NCBI GenBank assembly: GCA_964057225.1
Contig: OZ059898.1
Location: 16,655,267-16,719,266 of the forward strand
DNA: 64,000 bases
From: Auanema rhodensis
Lineage: Eukaryota > Nematoda > Chromadorea > Rhabditida > Rhabditidae
Reading direction: 5' to 3'
Shown: in pieces, positions 1-12,318 of the stretch
Numbering within the stretch: the stretch's first letter is position 1
How the letters are laid out: each line of letters opens with the position of its first letter
The notes under the pieces: model-generated
What the model saw: the letters and a program-made list of their open reading frames with translations, nothing else
Databases searched by the model: none
Told to the model about the DNA's origin: nothing
Made by a program: the position numbers and the translations under genes

Positions 1-175
1 AATTTTGAAAACCGCATCTCTTTATCTTTCACGTGAAGCGAGTTACATACCAAGTGCACATCACGTGTACATTTAATTAGCATAAATTAAAGTTCACCTA
101 AATTTCAAAGTCATGGTTACCATGCACCAATATCAATAAATTTTGTTTTTAGACTAATACGGACATGGGGAATCT
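1..175. repeat. Short satellite unit m1 (175 bp)
   Basis: The first unit in the window lacks one base in the A run near offset 140: it reads AATAAATTTTG where the consensus reads AATAAAAATTTG. It also carries private changes, such as CACCTAAAT near 106 and ACTAATACGG near 152. It is one of only two single-base length variants that I saw among about 354 units. Confidence 0.8.
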
Positions 176-3100
176 AATTTTGAAAACCGCATCTCTATAT
201 CTTTCACGTGAAGCGAGTTACATACCAAGTGCACATCACGTGTACATTTAATTAGCATAAATTAAAGTTCACGTAAATTTCAAAGTCATGGTTACCATGA
301 ACCAATATCAATGAAAATTTGTTTTCAGACTAATATGGACATGGGGAATCTAATTTTGAAAACCGCATCTTTTTATCTTTGACGTGAAGCGAGTTACATA
401 CCAAGTGCACATCACGTGTACGTTTAATTAGCATAAATTAAAGTTCACGTAAATTTCAAAGTCATGGTTACCATGCACCAATATCAATAAAAATTTGTTT
501 TTAGACTAATATGGACATGGGGAATCTAATTTTGAAAACCGCATCTCTTTATCTTTCACGTGAAGCGAGTTACATACCAAGTGCACATCACGTGTACATT
601 TAATTAGCATAAATTAAAGTTCACGTAAATTTCAAAGTCATGGTTACCATGAACCAATATCAACAAAAATTTGTTTTTAGACTAATATGGACATGGGGAA
701 TCTAATTTTGAAAACCGCATCTCTTTATCTTTCACGTGAAGCGAGTTACATACCAAGTGCACATCACGTGTACATTTAATTAGCATAAATTAAAGTTCAC
801 GTAAATTCCAAAGACATGGTTACCATGCACCAATATCAATAAAAATTTGTTTTTAGACTAATATGGACATGAGGAATCTAATTTTGAAAACCGCATCTCT
901 TTATCTTTCACCTGAAGCGAGTTACATACCAAGTGCACATCACGTGTACATTTAATTAGCATAAATTAAAGTTCACGTAAATTTCAAAGTCATGGTTACC
1001 ATGAACCAATATCAATAAAAAGTTGTTTTTAGACTAATATGGACATGGGGAATCTAATTTTGAAAACCGCATCTCTTTATCTTTCACGTGAAGCGAGTTA
1101 CATACCAAGTGCACATCACGTGTACATTTAATTAGCATAAATTAAAGTTCACGTAAATTTCAAAGTCATGGTTACCATGCACCAATATCAATAAAAATTT
1201 GTTTTTAGACTAATATGGACATGGGGAATCTAATTTTGAAAACCGCATCTCTTTATCTTTCACGTGAAGCAAGTTACATACCAAGTGCACATCACGTGTA
1301 CATTTAATTAGCATAAATTAAAGTTCACGTAAATTTCAAAGTCATGGTTACCATGAACCAATATCAATAAAAAGTTGTTTTTAGACTAATATGGACATGG
1401 GGAATCTAATTTTGAAAACCGCATCTCTTTATCTTTCACGTGAAGCGAGTTACATACCAAGTGCACATCACGTGTACATTTAATTAGCATAAATTAAAGT
1501 TCACGTAAATTTCAAAGTCATGGTTACCATGCACCAATATCAATAAAAATTTGTTTTTAGACTAATATGGACATGGGGAATCTAATTTTGAAAACCGCAT
1601 CTCTTTATCTTTCACGTGAAGCGAGTTACATACCAAGTGCACATCACGTGTACATTTAATTAGCATAAATTAAAGTTCACGTAAATTACAAAGTCATGGT
1701 TACCATGAACCAATATCAATAAAAATTTGTTTTTAGACTAATATGGACATGGGGATTCTAATTATGAAAACCGCATCTCTTTATCTTTCACGTGAAGCGA
1801 GTTACATACCAAGTGCACATCACGTGTACATTTAATTAGCATAAATTAAAGTTCACGTAAATTTCAAAGTCATGGTTACCATGAACCAATATCAACAAAA
1901 ATTTGTTTTTAGACTAATATGGACATGGGGAATCTAATTTTGAAAACCGCATCTCTTTATCTTTCACGTGAAGCGAGTTACATACCAAGTGCACATCACG
2001 TGTACATTTAATTAGCATAAATTAAAGTTCACGTAAATTTCAAAGTCATGGTTACCATGAACCAATATCAATAAAAAGTTGTTTTTAGACTAATATGGAC
2101 ATGGGGAATCTAATTTTGAAAACCGCATCTCTTTATCTTTCACGTGAAGCGAGTTACATACCAAGTGCACATCACGTGTACATTTAATTAGCATAAATTA
2201 AAGTTCACGTAAATTTCAAAGTCATGGTTACCATGCACCAATATCAATAAAAATTTGTTTTTAGACTAATATGGACATGGGGAATCTAATTTTGAAAACC
2301 GCATCTCTTTATCTTTCACGTGAAGCGAGTTACATACCAAGTGCACATCACGTGTACATTTAATTAGCATAAATTAAAGTTCACGTAAATTTCAAAGTCA
2401 TGGTTACCATGAACCAATATCAACAAAAATTTGTTTTTAGACTAATATGGACATGGGGAATCTAATTTTGAAAACCGCATCTCTTTATCTTTTACGTGAA
2501 GCGAGTTACATACCAAGTGCACATCACGTGTACATTTAATTAGCATAAATTAAAGTTCACGTAAATTTCAAAGTCATGGTTACCATGAACCAATATCAAT
2601 AAAAAGTTGTTTTTAGACTAATATGGACATGGGGAATCTAATTTTGAAAACCGCATCTCTTTATCTTTCACGTGAAGCGAGTTACATACCAAGTGCACAT
2701 CACGTGTACATTTAATTAGCATAAATTAAAGTTCACGTAAATTTCAAAGTCATGGTTACCATGCACCAATATCAATAAAAATTTGTTTTTACACTAATAT
2801 GGACATGGGGAATCTAATTTTGAAAACCGCATCTCTTTATCTTTCACGTGAAGCGAGTTACATACCAAGTGCACATCACGTGTACATTTAATTAGCATAA
2901 ATTAAAGTTCACGTAAATTTCAAAGTCATGGTTACCATGAACCAATATCAATAAAAATTTGTTTTTAAACTAATATGGACATGGGGAATCTAATTTTGAA
3001 AACCGTATCTCTTTATCTTTCACGTGAAGCGAGTTACATACCAAGTACACATCACGTGTACATTTAATTAGCATAAATTAAAGTTCACGTAAATTTCAAA

Positions 3101-4575
3101 GTCATGGTTACCATGCACCAATATCAATAAAAATTTGTTTTTAGACTAATATGGACATGGGGAATCTAATTTTGAAAACCGCATCTCTTTATCTTTCACG
3201 TGAAGCGAGTTACATACCAAGTGCACATCACGTGTACATTTAATTAGCATAAATTAAAGTTCACGTAAATTTCAAAGTCATGGTTACCATGAACCAATAT
3301 CAATAAAAATTTGTTTTTAGACTAATATGGACATGGGGAATCTAATTTTGAAAACCGCATCTCTTTATCTTCTACGTGAAGCGAGTTACATACCAAGTGC
3401 ACATCACGTGTACATTTAATTAGCATAAATTAAAGTTCACGTAAATTTCAAAGTCATGGTTACCATGAACCAATATCAATAAAAATTTGTTTTTAGACTA
3501 ATATGGACATGGGGAATCTAATTTTGAAAACCGCATCTCTTTATCTTTCACGTGAAGCGAGTTACATACCAAGTGCACATCACGTGTACATTTAATTAGC
3601 ATAAATTAAAGTTCACGTAAATTTCAAAGTCATGGTTACCATGAACCAATATCAACAAAAATTTGTTTTGAGACTAATATGGACATGGGGAATCTAATTT
3701 TGAAAACCGCATCTCTTTATCTTTCACGTGAAGCGAATTACATACCAAGTGCACATCACGTTTACATTTAATTAGCATAAATTAAAGTTCACGTAAATTT
3801 CAAAGTCATGGTTACCATGAACCAATATCAATAAAAATTTGTTTTTAGACTAATATGGACATGGGGAATCTAATTTTGAAAACCGCATCTCTTTATCTTT
3901 CACGTGAAGCGAGTTACATACCAAGTGCACATCACGTTTACATTTAATTAGCATAAATTAAAGTTCACGTAAATTTCAAAGTCATGGTTACCATGAACCA
4001 ATATCAATAAAAATTTGTTTTTAGACTAATATGGACATGGGGAATCTAATTTTGAAAACCGCATCTCTTTATCTTTCACGTGAAGCGAGTTACATACCAA
4101 GTGCACATCACGTGTACAATTAATTAGCATAAATTAAAGTTCACGTAAATTACAAAGTCATGGTTACCATGAACCAATATCAATAAAAATTTGTTTTTAG
4201 ACTAATATGGACATGGGGAATCTAATTTTGAAAACCGCATCTCTTTATCTTTCACGTGAAGCGAGTTACATACCAAGTGCACATCACGTGTACATTTAAT
4301 TAGCATAAATTAAAGTTCACGTAAATTTCAAAGTCATGGTTACCATGAACCAATATCAATAAAAATTTGTTTTTAGACTAATATGGACATGGGGAATCTA
4401 ATTTTGAAAACTGCATCTCTTTATCTTTCACGTGAAGCGAGTTACGTACCAAGTGCACATCACGTGTACATTTAATTAGCATAAATTAAAGTTCACGTAA
4501 ATTTCAAAGTCATGGTTACCATGCACCAATATCAATAAAAATTTGTTTTTAGACTAATATGGACATGGGGAATCT

Positions 4576-4750
4576 AATTTTGAAAACCGTATCTCTTTAT
4601 CTTTCACGTGAAGCGAGTTACATACCAAGTACACATCACGTGTACATTTAATTAGCATAAATTAAAGTTCACGTAAATTTCAAAGTCATGGTTACCATGC
4701 ACCAATATCAATAAAATTTGTTTTTAGACTAATATGGACATGGGGAATCT
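4576..4750. repeat. Short satellite unit m27 (175 bp)
   Basis: It has a one-base deletion in the A5 run (ATAAAATTTG near 4711), which moves the phase of every later unit by -1. It also carries the linked pair CCGTATC and AGTACAC that marks one recurrent unit type. Confidence 0.85.
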
Positions 4751-4926
4751 AATTTTGAAAACCGCATCTCTTTATCTTTCACGTGAAGCGAGTTACATAC
4801 CAAGTGCACATCACGTGTACATTTAATTAGCATAAATTAAAGTTCACGTAAATTTCAAAGTCATGGTTACCATGAACCAATATCAATAAAAATTTGTTTT
4901 TAGACTAATATGGACATGGGGAATCT

Positions 4927-7742
4927 AATTTTGAAAACCGCATCTCTATATCTTTCACGTGAAGCGAGTTACATACCAAGTGCACATCACGTGTACATTT
5001 AATTAGCATAAATTAAAGTTCACGTAAATTACAAAGTCATGGTTACCATGAACCAATATCAATAAAAATTTGTTTTAAGACTAATATGGACATGAGGAAT
5101 CTAATTTTGAAAACCGCATCTCTTTATCTTTCACGTGAAGCGAGTTACATACCAAGTGCACATCACGTAAACATTTAATTAGCATAAATTAAAGTTCACG
5201 TAAATTTCAAAGTCATGGTTACCATGAACCAATATCAATAAAAATTTGTTTTTAGACTAATATGGACATGGGGAATCTAGTTTTGAAAACCGCATCTCTT
5301 TATCTTTCACGTGAAGCGAGTTACATACCAAGTGCACATCACGTGTACATTTAATTAGCATAAATTAAAGTTCACGTAAATTTCAAAGTCATGGTTACCA
5401 AGAACCAATATCAATAAAAATTTGTTTTTAGACTAATATGGACATGGGGAATCTAATTTTGAAAACTGCATCTCTTTATCTTTCACGTGAAGCGAGTTAC
5501 ATACCAAGTGCACATCACGTGTACATTTAATTAGCATAAATTAAAGTTCACGTAAATTTCAAAGTCATGGTTACCATGAACCAATATCAATAAAAATTTG
5601 TTTTTAGACTAATATGGACATGGGGAATCTAATTTTGAAAACCACATCTCTATATCTTTCACGTGAAGCGAGTTACATACCAAGTGCACATCACGTGTAC
5701 ATTTAATTAGCATAAATTAAAGTTCACGTAAATTACAAAGTCATGGTTACCATGAACCAATATCAATAAAAATTTGTTTTAAGACTAATATGGACATGAG
5801 GAATCTAATTTTGAAAACCGCATCTCTTTATCTTTCACGTGAAGCGAGTTACATACCAAGTGCACATCACGTAAACATTTAATTAGCATAAATTAAAGTT
5901 CACGTAAATTTCAAAGTCATGGTTACCATGAACCAATATCAATAAAAATTTGTTTTTAGACTAATATGGACATGGGGAATCTAGTTTTGAAAACCGCATC
6001 TCTTTATCTTTCACGTGAAGCGAGTTACATACCAAGTGCACATCACGTGTACATTTAATTAGCATAAATTGAAGTTCACGTAAATTTCAAAGTCATGGTT
6101 ACCATTAACCAATATCAATGAAAATTTGTTTTTAGACTAATATGGACATGGGGAATCTAATTTTGAAAACCGCATCTTTTTATCTTTCACGTTAAGCGAG
6201 TTACATACCAAGTGCACATCACGTAAACATTTAATTAGCATAAATTAAAGTTCACGTAAATTTCAAAGTCATGGTTACCATGCACCAATATCAATAAAAA
6301 TTTGTTTTTAGACTAATATGGACATGGGGAATCTAATTTTGAAAACCGCATCTCTTTATCTTTCACGTGAAGCGAGTTACATACCAAGTGCACATCACGT
6401 GTACATTTAATTAGCATAAATTAAAGTTCACGTAAATTTCAAAGTCATGGTTACCATGAACCAATATCAATAAAAATTTGTTTTTAGACTAATATGGACA
6501 TGGGGAATCTAATTTTGAAAACTGCATCTCTTTATCTTTCACGTGAAGCGAGTTACATACCAAGTGCACATCACGTGTACATTTAATTAGCATAAATTAA
6601 AGTTCACGTAAATTTCAAAGTCATGGTTACCATGCACCAATATCAATAAAAATTTGTTTTTAGACTAATATGGACATGGGGAATCTAATTTTGAAAACCG
6701 CATCTCTTTATCTTTCACGTGAAGCGAGTTACATACCAAGTGCACATCACGTGTACATTTAATTAGCATAAATTAAAGTTCACGTAAATTACAAAGTCAT
6801 GGTTACCATGAACCAATATCAATAAAAATTTGTTTTTAGACTAATATGGACATGGGGAATCTAATTTTGAAAACCGCATCTCTTTATCTTTCACGTGAAG
6901 CGAGTTACATACCAAGTGCACATCACGTGTACATTTAATTAGCATAAATTAAAGTTCACGTAAATTTCAAAGTCATGGTTACCATGAACCAATATCAATA
7001 AAAATTTGTTTTTAGACTAATATGGACATGGGGAATCTAATTTTGAAAACCGCATCTCTATATCTTTCACGTGAAGCGAGTTACATACCAAGTGCACATC
7101 ACGTGTACATTTAATTAGCATAAATTAAAGTTCACTTAAATTACAAAGTCATGGTTACCATGAACCAATATCAATAAAAATTTGTTTTAAGACTAATATG
7201 GACATGAGGAATCTAATTTTGAAAACCGCATCTCTTTATCTTTCACGTGAAGCGAGTTACATACCAAGTGCACATCACGTAAACATTTAATTAGCATAAA
7301 TTAAAGTTCACGTAAATTTCAAAGTCATGGTTACCATGAACCAATATCAATAAAAATTTGTTTTTAGACTAATATGGACATGGGGAATCTAGTTTTGAAA
7401 ACCGCATCTCTTTATCTTTCACGTGAAGCGAGTTACATACCAAGTGCACATCACGTGTACATTTAATTAGCATAAATTGAAGTTCACGTAAATTTCAAAG
7501 TCATGGTTACCATTAACCAATATCAATGAAAATTTGTTTTTAGACTAATATGGACATGGGGAATCTAATTTTGAAAACCGCATCTTTTTATCTTTCACGT
7601 GAAGCGAGTTACATACCAAGTGCACATCACGTAAACATTTAATTAGCATAAATTAAAGTTCACGTAAATTTCAAAGTCATGGTTACCATGCACCAATATC
7701 AATAAAAATTTGTTTTTAGACTAATATGGACATGGGGAATCT
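4927..7742. repeat. P/Q/R/N lineage block 1, including an 8-unit (1,408 bp) repeat
   Basis: Units here carry the linked markers of one lineage. P units have CTCTATATC, AAATTACAAAG, TTTTAAGAC and GAGGAATC. Q units have CACGTAAAC. R units have an AGTTTT start, AATTGAAG, CCATTAACC and AATGAAAA. N units have CATCTTTTTATC, CACGTAAAC and CATGCACC. The order P-Q-R-N appears at m33-m36 (from 5631) and again at m41-m44 (from 7039). R markers at 6101 and 7509 are 1,408 bp apart, which is 8 units. Confidence 0.8.
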
Positions 7743-8827
7743 AATTTTGAAAACCGCATCTCTTTATCTTTCACGTGAAGCGAGTTACATACCAAGTGCA
7801 CATCACGTGTACATTTAATTAGCATAAATTAAAGTTCACGTAAATTTCAAAGTCATGGTTACCATGAACCAATATCAATAAAAATTAGTTTTTAGACTAG
7901 GATGGACATGGGGAATCTAATTTTGAAAACCGCATCTCTTTATCTTTCACGTGAAGCGAGTTACATACCAAGTGCACATCACGTGTACATTTAATTAGCA
8001 TAAATTAAAGTTCACGTAAATTTCAAAGTCATGGTTACCATGAACCAATATCAATAAAAATTTGTTTTTAGACTAATATGGACATGGGGAATCTAATTTT
8101 GAAAACCGCATCTCTTTATCTTTCACGTGAAGCGAGTTACATACCAAGTGCACATCACGTGTACATTTAATTAGCATAAATTAAAGTTCACGTAAATTTC
8201 AAAGTCATGTTTACCATGAACCAATATCAATAAAAATTTGTTTTTAGACTAGGATGGACATGGGGAATCTAATTTTGAAAACCGCATCTCTTTATCTTTC
8301 ACGTGAAGCGAGTTACATACCAAGTGCACATCACGTGTACATTTAATTAGCATAAATTAAAGTTCACGTAAATTTCAAAGTCATGGTTACCATGCACCAA
8401 TATCAATAAAAATTTGTTTTTAGACTAATATGGACATGGGGAATCTAATTTTGAAAACCGCATCTCTTTATCTTTCACGTGAAGCGAGTTACATACCAAG
8501 TGCACATCACGTGTACATTTAATTAGCATAAATTAAAGTTCACGTAAATTTCAAAGTCATGGTTACCATGAACCAATATCAATAAGAATTTGTTTTTAAA
8601 CTAATATGGACATGGGGAATCTAATTTTGAAAACCGCATCTCTTTATCTTTCACGTGAAGCGAGTTACATACCAAGTGCACATCACGTGTACATTTAATT
8701 AGCATAAATTAAAGTTCACGTAAATTTCAAAGTCATGGTTACCATGAACCAATATCAATAAAAATTTGTTTTTAGACTAGGATGGACATGGGGAATCTAA
8801 TTTTGAAAACCGCATCTCTTTATCTTT

Positions 8828-8833
8828 CACGTG
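8828..8833. promoter_or_regulatory. E-box 1 (CACGTG), repeated in nearly every unit
   Basis: CACGTG lies at unit offset 30-35, inside the perfect 10-bp palindrome TTCACGTGAA. It is given here in the reference unit and recurs every 176 bp. Known binders of this hexamer are bHLH-Zip proteins (Myc/Max, USF, yeast Cbf1). Binding here is unproven. I noticed only about a dozen units that lose it, for example near 909, 6190, 55860 and 56388, plus the TTTTACGTG variants near 2490 and 60084. Confidence 0.4.
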
Positions 8834-8859
8834 AAGCGAGTTACATACCAAGTGCACAT

Positions 8860-8865
8860 CACGTG
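8860..8865. promoter_or_regulatory. E-box 2 (CACGTG), 32 bp downstream of E-box 1
   Basis: CACGTG lies at unit offset 62-67, in the context ATCACGTGT. This fits the RTCACRTG consensus of the budding-yeast CDEI element bound by Cbf1. It is 32 bp, close to three helical turns, from E-box 1. Two lineages lose it: CACGTT in the S/T block units and CACGTA in the Q/N units. The retrotransposon at 51105 entered exactly at this site in unit m291. A functional role is inference only. Confidence 0.35.
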
Positions 8866-8909
8866 TACATTTAATTAGCATAAATTAAAGTTCACGTAAA
8901 TTTCAAAGT

Positions 8910-8922
8910 CATGGTTACCATG
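8910..8922. repeat. 13-bp inverted repeat within the unit (CATGGT-T-ACCATG)
   Basis: Two perfect 6-bp arms around a single central T, at unit offset 112-124. It recurs in most units. Lineage variants break an arm (CATGTTTACC in H units, CCATTAACC in R units, CCAAGAACC in U units, GTTAACATG in W units). The GGTAACC variant of units at 34431, 35135 and 38303 keeps both arms and only changes the centre to A. Confidence 0.6.
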
Positions 8923-9747
8923 AACCAATATCAATAAAAATTTGTTTTTAGACTAATATGGACATGGGGAATCTAATTTTGAAAACCGCATCTCTTTATC
9001 TTTCACGTGAAGCGAGTTACATACCAAGTGCACATCACGTGTACATTTAATTAGCATAAATTAAAGTTCACGTAAATTTCAAAGTCATGGTTACCATGAA
9101 CCAATATCAATAAAAATTTGTTTTTAAACTAATATGGACATGGGGAATCTAATTTTGAAAACCGCATCTCTTTATCTTTCACGTGAAGCGAGTTACATAC
9201 CAAGTGCACATCACGTGTACATTTAATTAGCATAAATTAAAGTTCACGTAAATTTCAAAGTCATGGTTACCATGAACCAATATCAATAAAAATTTGTTTT
9301 TAGACTAATATGGACATGGGGAATCTAATTTTGAAAACCGCATCTCTTTATCTTTCACGTGAAGCGAGTTACATACCAAGTGCACATCACGTGTACATTT
9401 AATTAGCATAAATTAAAGTTCACGTAAATTTCAAAGTCATGGTTACCATGAACCAATATCAATAAAAATTTGTTTTTAGACTAATATGGACATGGGGAAT
9501 CTAATTTTGAAAACCGCATCTCTTTATCTTTCACGTGAAGCGAGTTACATACCAAGTGCACATCACGTGTACATTTAATTAGCATAAATTAAAGTTCACG
9601 TAAATTTCAAAGACATGGTTACCATGAACCAATATCAATAAAAATTTGTTTTTAGACTAGGATGGACATGGGGAATCTAATTTTGAAAACCGCATCTCTT
9701 TATCTTTCACGTGAAGCGAGTTACATACCAAGTGCACATCACGTGTA

Positions 9748-10115
9748 CACTTAATTAGCATAAATTAAAGTACACGTAAATTTAAAAGTCATGGTTGCCA
9801 TGCACCAATATCAATAAAAATTTGTTTTTAGACTAATATGGACATGCGAAATCTAATTTTGAAAACCGCATCTCTTTATCTTTGACGTGAAGCGAGTTAC
9901 ATACCAAGTGCACATCATGTGTACACTTAATTAGCATAAATTGAAGTACACGTAAATTTAAAAGTCATGGTTGCCATGCACCAATACCAATAAAAATTTG
10001 TTTTTAGACTAATATGGACATGAGGAATCTAATTTTGAAAACCGCATCTCTTTATCTTTCACGTGAAGCGAGTTACATACCAAGTGCACATCACGAGTAC
10101 ACTTAATTAGCATAA
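9748..10115. repeat. Island of divergent satellite units
   Basis: The second half of m56, all of m57 and the first half of m58 carry a cluster of variants not seen elsewhere in the window: TACACTTAATTAG, AAGTACACG, AATTTAAAAG, GGTTGCCATG, ATGCGAAATC, TTTGACGTG, CATCATGTG, CCAATACCAAT and CACGAGTAC. The 176-bp period is kept. Some marks are shared by all three units (CACTTAATTAG) or by two (AAGTACACG, GGTTGCC). They therefore look like an old sub-family rather than one damaged unit. Confidence 0.85.
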
Positions 10116-10206
10116 ATTAAAGTTCACGTAAATTTCAAAGTCATGGTTACCATGCACCAATATCAATAAAAATTTGTTTTTAGACTAATATGGACATGGG
10201 GAATCT

Positions 10207-12142
10207 AATTTTGAAAACCGCATCTCTTTATCTTTCACGTGAAGCGAGTTACATACCAAGTGCACATCACGTGTACATTTAATTAGCATAAATTAAAGTT
10301 CACGTAAATTTCAAAGTCATGGTTACCATGAACCAATATCAATAAAAATTAGTTTTTAGACTAGGATGGACATGGGGAATCTAATTTTGAAAACCGCATC
10401 TCTTTATCTTTCACGTGAAGCGAGTTACATACCAAGTGCACATCACGTGTACATTTAATTAGCATAAATTAAAGTTCACGTAAATTTCAAAGTCATGGTT
10501 ACCATGAACCAATATCAATAAAAATTTGTTTTTAGACTAATATGGACATGGGGAATCTAATTTTGAAAACCGCATCTCTTTATCTTTCACGTGAAGCGAG
10601 TTACATACCAAGTGCACATCACGTGTACATTTAATTAGCATAAATTAAAGTTCACGTAAATTTCAAAGTCATGTTTACCATGAACCAATATCAATAAAAA
10701 TTTGTTTTTAGACTAGGATGGACATGGGGAATCTAATTTTGAAAACCGCATCTCTTTATCTTTCACGTGAAGCGAGTTACATACCAAGTGCACATCACGT
10801 GTACATTTAATTAGCATAAATTAAAGTTCACGTAAATTTCAAAGTCATGGTTACCATGCACCAATATCAATAAAAATTTGTTTTTAGACTAATATGGACA
10901 TGGGGAATCTAATTTTGAAAACCGCATCTCTTTATCTTTCACGTGAAGCGAGTTACATACCAAGTGCACATCACGTGTACATTTAATTAGCATAAATTAA
11001 AGTTCACGTAAATTTCAAAGTCATGGTTACCATGAACCAATATCAATAAGAATTTGTTTTTAAACTAATATGGACATGGGGAATCTAATTTTGAAAACCG
11101 CATCTCTTTATCTTTCACGTGAAGCGAGTTACATACCAAGTGCACATCACGTGTACATTTAATTAGCATAAATTAAAGTTCACGTAAATTTCAAAGTCAT
11201 GGTTACCATGAACCAATATCAATAAAAATTTGTTTTTAGACTAGGATGGACATGGGGAATCTAATTTTGAAAACCGCATCTCTTTATCTTTCACGTGAAG
11301 CGAGTTACATACCAAGTGCACATCACGTGTACATTTAATTAGCATAAATTAAAGTTCACGTAAATTTCAAAGTCATGGTTACCATGAACCAATATCAATA
11401 AAAATTTGTTTTTAGACTAATATGGACATGGGGAATCTAATTTTGAAAACCGCATCTCTTTATCTTTCACGTGAAGCGAGTTACATACCAAGTGCACATC
11501 ACGTGTACATTTAATTAGCATAAATTAAAGTTCACGTAAATTTCAAAGTCATGGTTACCATGAACCAATATCAATAAAAATTTGTTTTTAAACTAATATG
11601 GACATGGGGAATCTAATTTTGAAAACCGCATCTCTTTATCTTTCACGTGAAGCGAGTTACATACCAAGTGCACATCACGTGTACATTTAATTAGCATAAA
11701 TTAAAGTTCACGTAAATTTCAAAGTCATGGTTACCATGAACCAATATCAATAAAAATTTGTTTTTAGACTAATATGGACATGGGGAATCTAATTTTGAAA
11801 ACCGCATCTCTTTATCTTTCACGTGAAGCGAGTTACATACCAAGTGCACATCACGTGTACATTTAATTAGCATAAATTAAAGTTCACGTAAATTTCAAAG
11901 TCATGGTTACCATGAACCAATATCAATAAAAATTTGTTTTTAGACTAATATGGACATGGGGAATCTAATTTTGAAAACCGCATCTCTTTATCTTTCACGT
12001 GAAGCGAGTTACATACCAAGTGCACATCACGTGTACATTTAATTAGCATAAATTAAAGTTCACGTAAATTTCAAAGACATGGTTACCATGAACCAATATC
12101 AATAAAAATTTGTTTTTAGACTAATATGGACATGGGGAATCT
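10207..12142. repeat. 14-unit tandem duplication, copy 2 (11 units retained)
   Basis: Units m59-m69 repeat the type order of m45-m55 unit by unit. The last shared mark is AGACATGG at 12075. After that the sequence goes to the common CCGTATC/AGTACAC unit instead of the divergent trio, so copy 2 either lacks or never had those three units. Confidence 0.82.
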
Positions 12143-12318
12143 AATTTTGAAAACCGTATCTCTTTATCTTTCACGTGAAGCGAGTTACATACCAAGTACA
12201 CATCACGTGTACATTTAATTAGCATAAATTAAAGTTCACGTAAATTTCAAAGTCATGGTTACCATGCACCAATATCAATAAAAATTTGTTTTTAGACTAA
12301 TATGGACATGGGGAATCT

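Larger units (their letters stand above)
8799..8974. repeat. Representative consensus satellite unit (m51)
   Basis: This unit carries the majority base at every variable position I followed, so it serves as the reference. It has 30 C and 26 G in 176 bp. CpG occurs five times, at unit offsets 13, 32, 39, 64 and 97, for an observed/expected ratio near 1.1. Dyad elements visible in it are TTCACGTGAA (8826-8835), a second CACGTG (8860-8865), GTGCAC (8853-8858) and CATGGT-T-ACCATG (8910-8922). The rest is AT-rich with short A and T runs. The unit length is not a multiple of three, and stop codons in all frames keep it from coding. Confidence 0.93.
7743..10206. repeat. 14-unit (2,464 bp) tandem duplication, copy 1
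   Basis: Units m45-m58. The type order is: ATTAGTTTT + CTAGGATGG (m45), plain, H (CATGTTTACC + AGGATGG), GCACC, Y (AATAAGAATT + TTTTTAAAC), G (AGGATGG), plain, K (TTTTTAAAC), plain, plain, AGACATGG, then three divergent units (m56-m58). The same order, with the same rare ATTAGTTTT mark, starts again at 10207. Matching marks are 2,464 bp apart (7887/10351, 8581/11045, 9611/12075). Confidence 0.85.

Noticed and set aside
8826-8865. CACGTG boxes as promoters of transcription units
   Set aside because: No downstream reading frame, TATA element or RNA gene is associated with them. They are reported only as possible protein-binding sites.
8799-8974. CENP-B box in the satellite unit
   Set aside because: No stretch fits the TTCG....A..CGGG pattern. 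TTCG occurs only in two variant units (near 14961 and 24641), without the rest of the motif.
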